A DNA stretch of 9,575 nucleotides from Phenylobacterium sp. (lineage in GTDB: Bacteria > Pseudomonadota > Alphaproteobacteria > Caulobacterales > Caulobacteraceae), in NCBI GenBank assembly GCA_019264505.1, contig JAHUZY010000359.1:1-9575 (forward strand), in the 5' to 3' direction. The notes beneath the pieces are model-generated. The model was not told the origin of the DNA, ran no database searches, and worked only from the letters and a program-made list of their open reading frames with translations. The position numbers and the translations under genes are program-made. The stretch's first letter is position 1. Each line of letters opens with the position of its first letter. Below, piece by piece: positions 8,200 to 9,575 of the stretch.

Positions 8200-9519
8200 A
8201 TGAACATCGCCGCCGAAAAAGCCCAATCCAGCTTCGCGCTGAACCCGCAGGACGCGCTCAACGACCTTCGCATCTCCGACAAGGCGGTGCCGCTGCTGAA
8301 CCATGTGAAGCGGTTCATCGAAGAGGTGGTCCAGCCCATGTCGGTGGAGTTCCATCGTCTGGGCGAGGGCAAGACCGACATCTGGTCCTATGCGCCGGGC
8401 CAGCTGGAAGTCCTCGAAGCCGCCAAGGACAAGGCCAAGGCCGAGGGCCTGTGGAACTTCTTCCTGCCCAACGCCGAGACCGGCGAGGGCCTGTCCAACC
8501 TCGACTACGCCTATATCGCCGTCGAGCTCGGCAAGAATCCGATGGCCTCGGAAACCATGAACTGCGCCGCGCCCGACACCGGCAACATGGAAGTCCTCGA
8601 GCGCGTCGGCACGCCTGAGCAGAAGGAAAAGTGGCTGAAGCCGCTGCTGGAAGGCAAGATCCGCTCGGCCTTCGCCATGACCGAGCCGGACATGGCCTCG
8701 TCCGACGCCAAGAACATCCGCATGCGCGCCACCCTGGTGGGCGACGAGTACGTGATCAACGGCGAGAAGCACTACATCTCCGGCGCCGGCGACCCGCGCT
8801 GCAAGGTGATGATCACCATGGTGCAGACGAGCCCCGAAGGTCCGCCCCACCTGCGCCAGTCGCAGATCCTGGTCCCCATGGACACCCCAGGCGTGAAGGT
8901 GGTCGGGCCGATGAACGTGTTTGGTGATCCTGACGCGCCGCACGGCCACATGCACATCGTGTTCGACAATGTCCGCGTGCCGGCCTCGAACATGCTGCTG
9001 GGCGAAGGCCGCGGCTTCGAGATCAGCCAGCTGCGCCTGGGCCCCGGCCGCATCCACCACTGCATGCGCGCCATCGGTCAGGCAGAGAAGGCGCTCGACC
9101 TGATGGTCACCCGCGGCCTGACCCGCGAAGCCTTCGGCAAGCCGATCATCCAGCTGGGCGGCAATGTCGAGATCGTCAGCCGCGCCCGGATCGAGATCGA
9201 GGCCATGCGCCTGATGGTGCTCAAGGCCGCCAAGGCCATGGACGTATTGGACCGCCAGGAAGCCCGCATCTGGATCCACATGGTCAAGGCCATGGTCCCT
9301 GAGCGGGTCTGCCAGATCATCGACCAGGCCATCCAGATGTACGGCGCCACCGGCGTCTCGCAGAAGACGCCCCTGGCGCGGATGTACACCTCGACCCGCA
9401 CCCTGCGCCTGGCCGATGGCCCCGATGAGGTCCACCACATGGTGGTCGGCCGCAACGAGCTGCGCCAGTACCGCGAAATGCCCCAGGATCCGTCCACGGC
9501 GGCGGTGTTCCGGAACTAG
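8200..9519 (+). CDS. Acyl-CoA dehydrogenase, ACAD10/11 type (second paralog)
   Basis: Flavoprotein acyl-CoA dehydrogenase of 439 residues, expected to oxidise a CoA-ester at C2-C3 with electron-transfer flavoprotein as acceptor. The same motif order as its divergent neighbour is visible: [20 protein letters not shown] (124-143), MTEPDMASSDAKN (160-172), YVINGEKHYISGAGDPRCK (184-202), [33 protein letters not shown] (268-290), and [12 protein letters not shown] (401-412) with Asp407 in the place expected for the catalytic base (inference). It has about 15 extra N-terminal residues. The two proteins are clearly paralogs but differ in substrate-facing stretches, for example KHYISG here against KWWSSG in the other, and QLGGNVEIVSRARIEIE against [18 protein letters not shown]. 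That suggests related but distinct acyl chains, or two steps of one pathway. The gene probably shares control with its neighbour through the spacer palindrome. A hairpin follows. Confidence 0.94.
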   Translation: MNIAAEKAQSSFALNPQDALNDLRISDKAVPLLNHVKRFIEEVVQPMSVEFHRLGEGKTDIWSYAPGQLEVLEAAKDKAKAEGLWNFFLPNAETGEGLSNLDYAYIAVELGKNPMASETMNCAAPDTGNMEVLERVGTPEQKEKWLKPLLEGKIRSAFAMTEPDMASSDAKNIRMRATLVGDEYVINGEKHYISGAGDPRCKVMITMVQTSPEGPPHLRQSQILVPMDTPGVKVVGPMNVFGDPDAPHGHMHIVFDNVRVPASNMLLGEGRGFEISQLRLGPGRIHHCMRAIGQAEKALDLMVTRGLTREAFGKPIIQLGGNVEIVSRARIEIEAMRLMVLKAAKAMDVLDRQEARIWIHMVKAMVPERVCQIIDQAIQMYGATGVSQKTPLARMYTSTRTLRLADGPDEVHHMVVGRNELRQYREMPQDPSTAAVFRN

Positions 9520-9555
9520 GCTCGCGAGGCCTGAACTGGACGTTAGACCCCAAGG

Positions 9556-9575
9556 CCCCGGCGTCACCGCCGGGG
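9556..9575 (+). terminator. Probable terminator hairpin at window end
   Basis: CCCCGGCG-TCAC-CGCCGGGG is a perfect 8-bp stem with a 4-nt loop, 37 nt after the stop of the second dehydrogenase. The window ends at the last stem base, so any T-run cannot be seen. Confidence 0.65.

Noticed and set aside
8089..9567. Long minus-strand open frame (492 codons) opposite the second dehydrogenase
   Set aside because: Its His/Gly/Leu/Val-rich product has no recognisable domain and lies wholly antisense to a clear acyl-CoA dehydrogenase. This is typical of high-GC antisense frames.

Overview
The window is high-GC chromosomal DNA from an alphaproteobacterium. The CIRCE-controlled groESL operon, the TonB-dependent receptor, the spinster-type transporter and the ACAD10/11-type acyl-CoA dehydrogenases together fit Caulobacterales (Caulobacter/Phenylobacterium-like). 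That placement is inferred from gene content and style, not from a marker search. I see no mobile elements, tRNA, rRNA or CRISPR.

Left end (1-1923, minus strand): the heat-shock chaperonin operon groES-groEL. groEL is cut by the window edge after about 474 of roughly 545 residues. A CIRCE operator (HrcA target) and a plausible sigma32/sigma70-like promoter lie upstream of groES. The 120-nt gap between groES and groEL can form hairpins.

Spacer (1924-2225): the groESL promoter, a short inverted/direct repeat cluster and a possible 29-codon membrane peptide gene. I see nothing else in it.

Centre (2226-6684, plus strand): a TetR-family regulator, then a TonB-dependent outer-membrane receptor with a clear signal peptide, then a spinster-type MFS transporter. 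The receptor is preceded by a near-perfect 20-bp palindrome and a degenerate upstream copy, good candidates for the TetR operator. A strong hairpin separates receptor and transporter and may reduce transcription into the transporter gene.

Right end (6719-9519): two divergently transcribed paralogous acyl-CoA dehydrogenases of the ACAD10/11 type. The spacer between them carries a sharp 20-bp palindrome with CAAAC-N4-GTTTG at its core, which fits the published PsrA-type fatty-acid regulator motif, and a weaker second copy 36 bp away. A hairpin ends the window after the second dehydrogenase.

Working model (inference): after the housekeeping groESL operon comes a small regulon for acquiring and oxidising a hydrophobic carboxylic acid. 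The receptor brings it across the outer membrane, the MFS protein moves it across the inner membrane, and the two dehydrogenases act on the CoA-activated compound, under one or two TetR-type repressors. The substrate cannot be read from the sequence, and no CoA ligase, hydratase or thiolase lies in the window.
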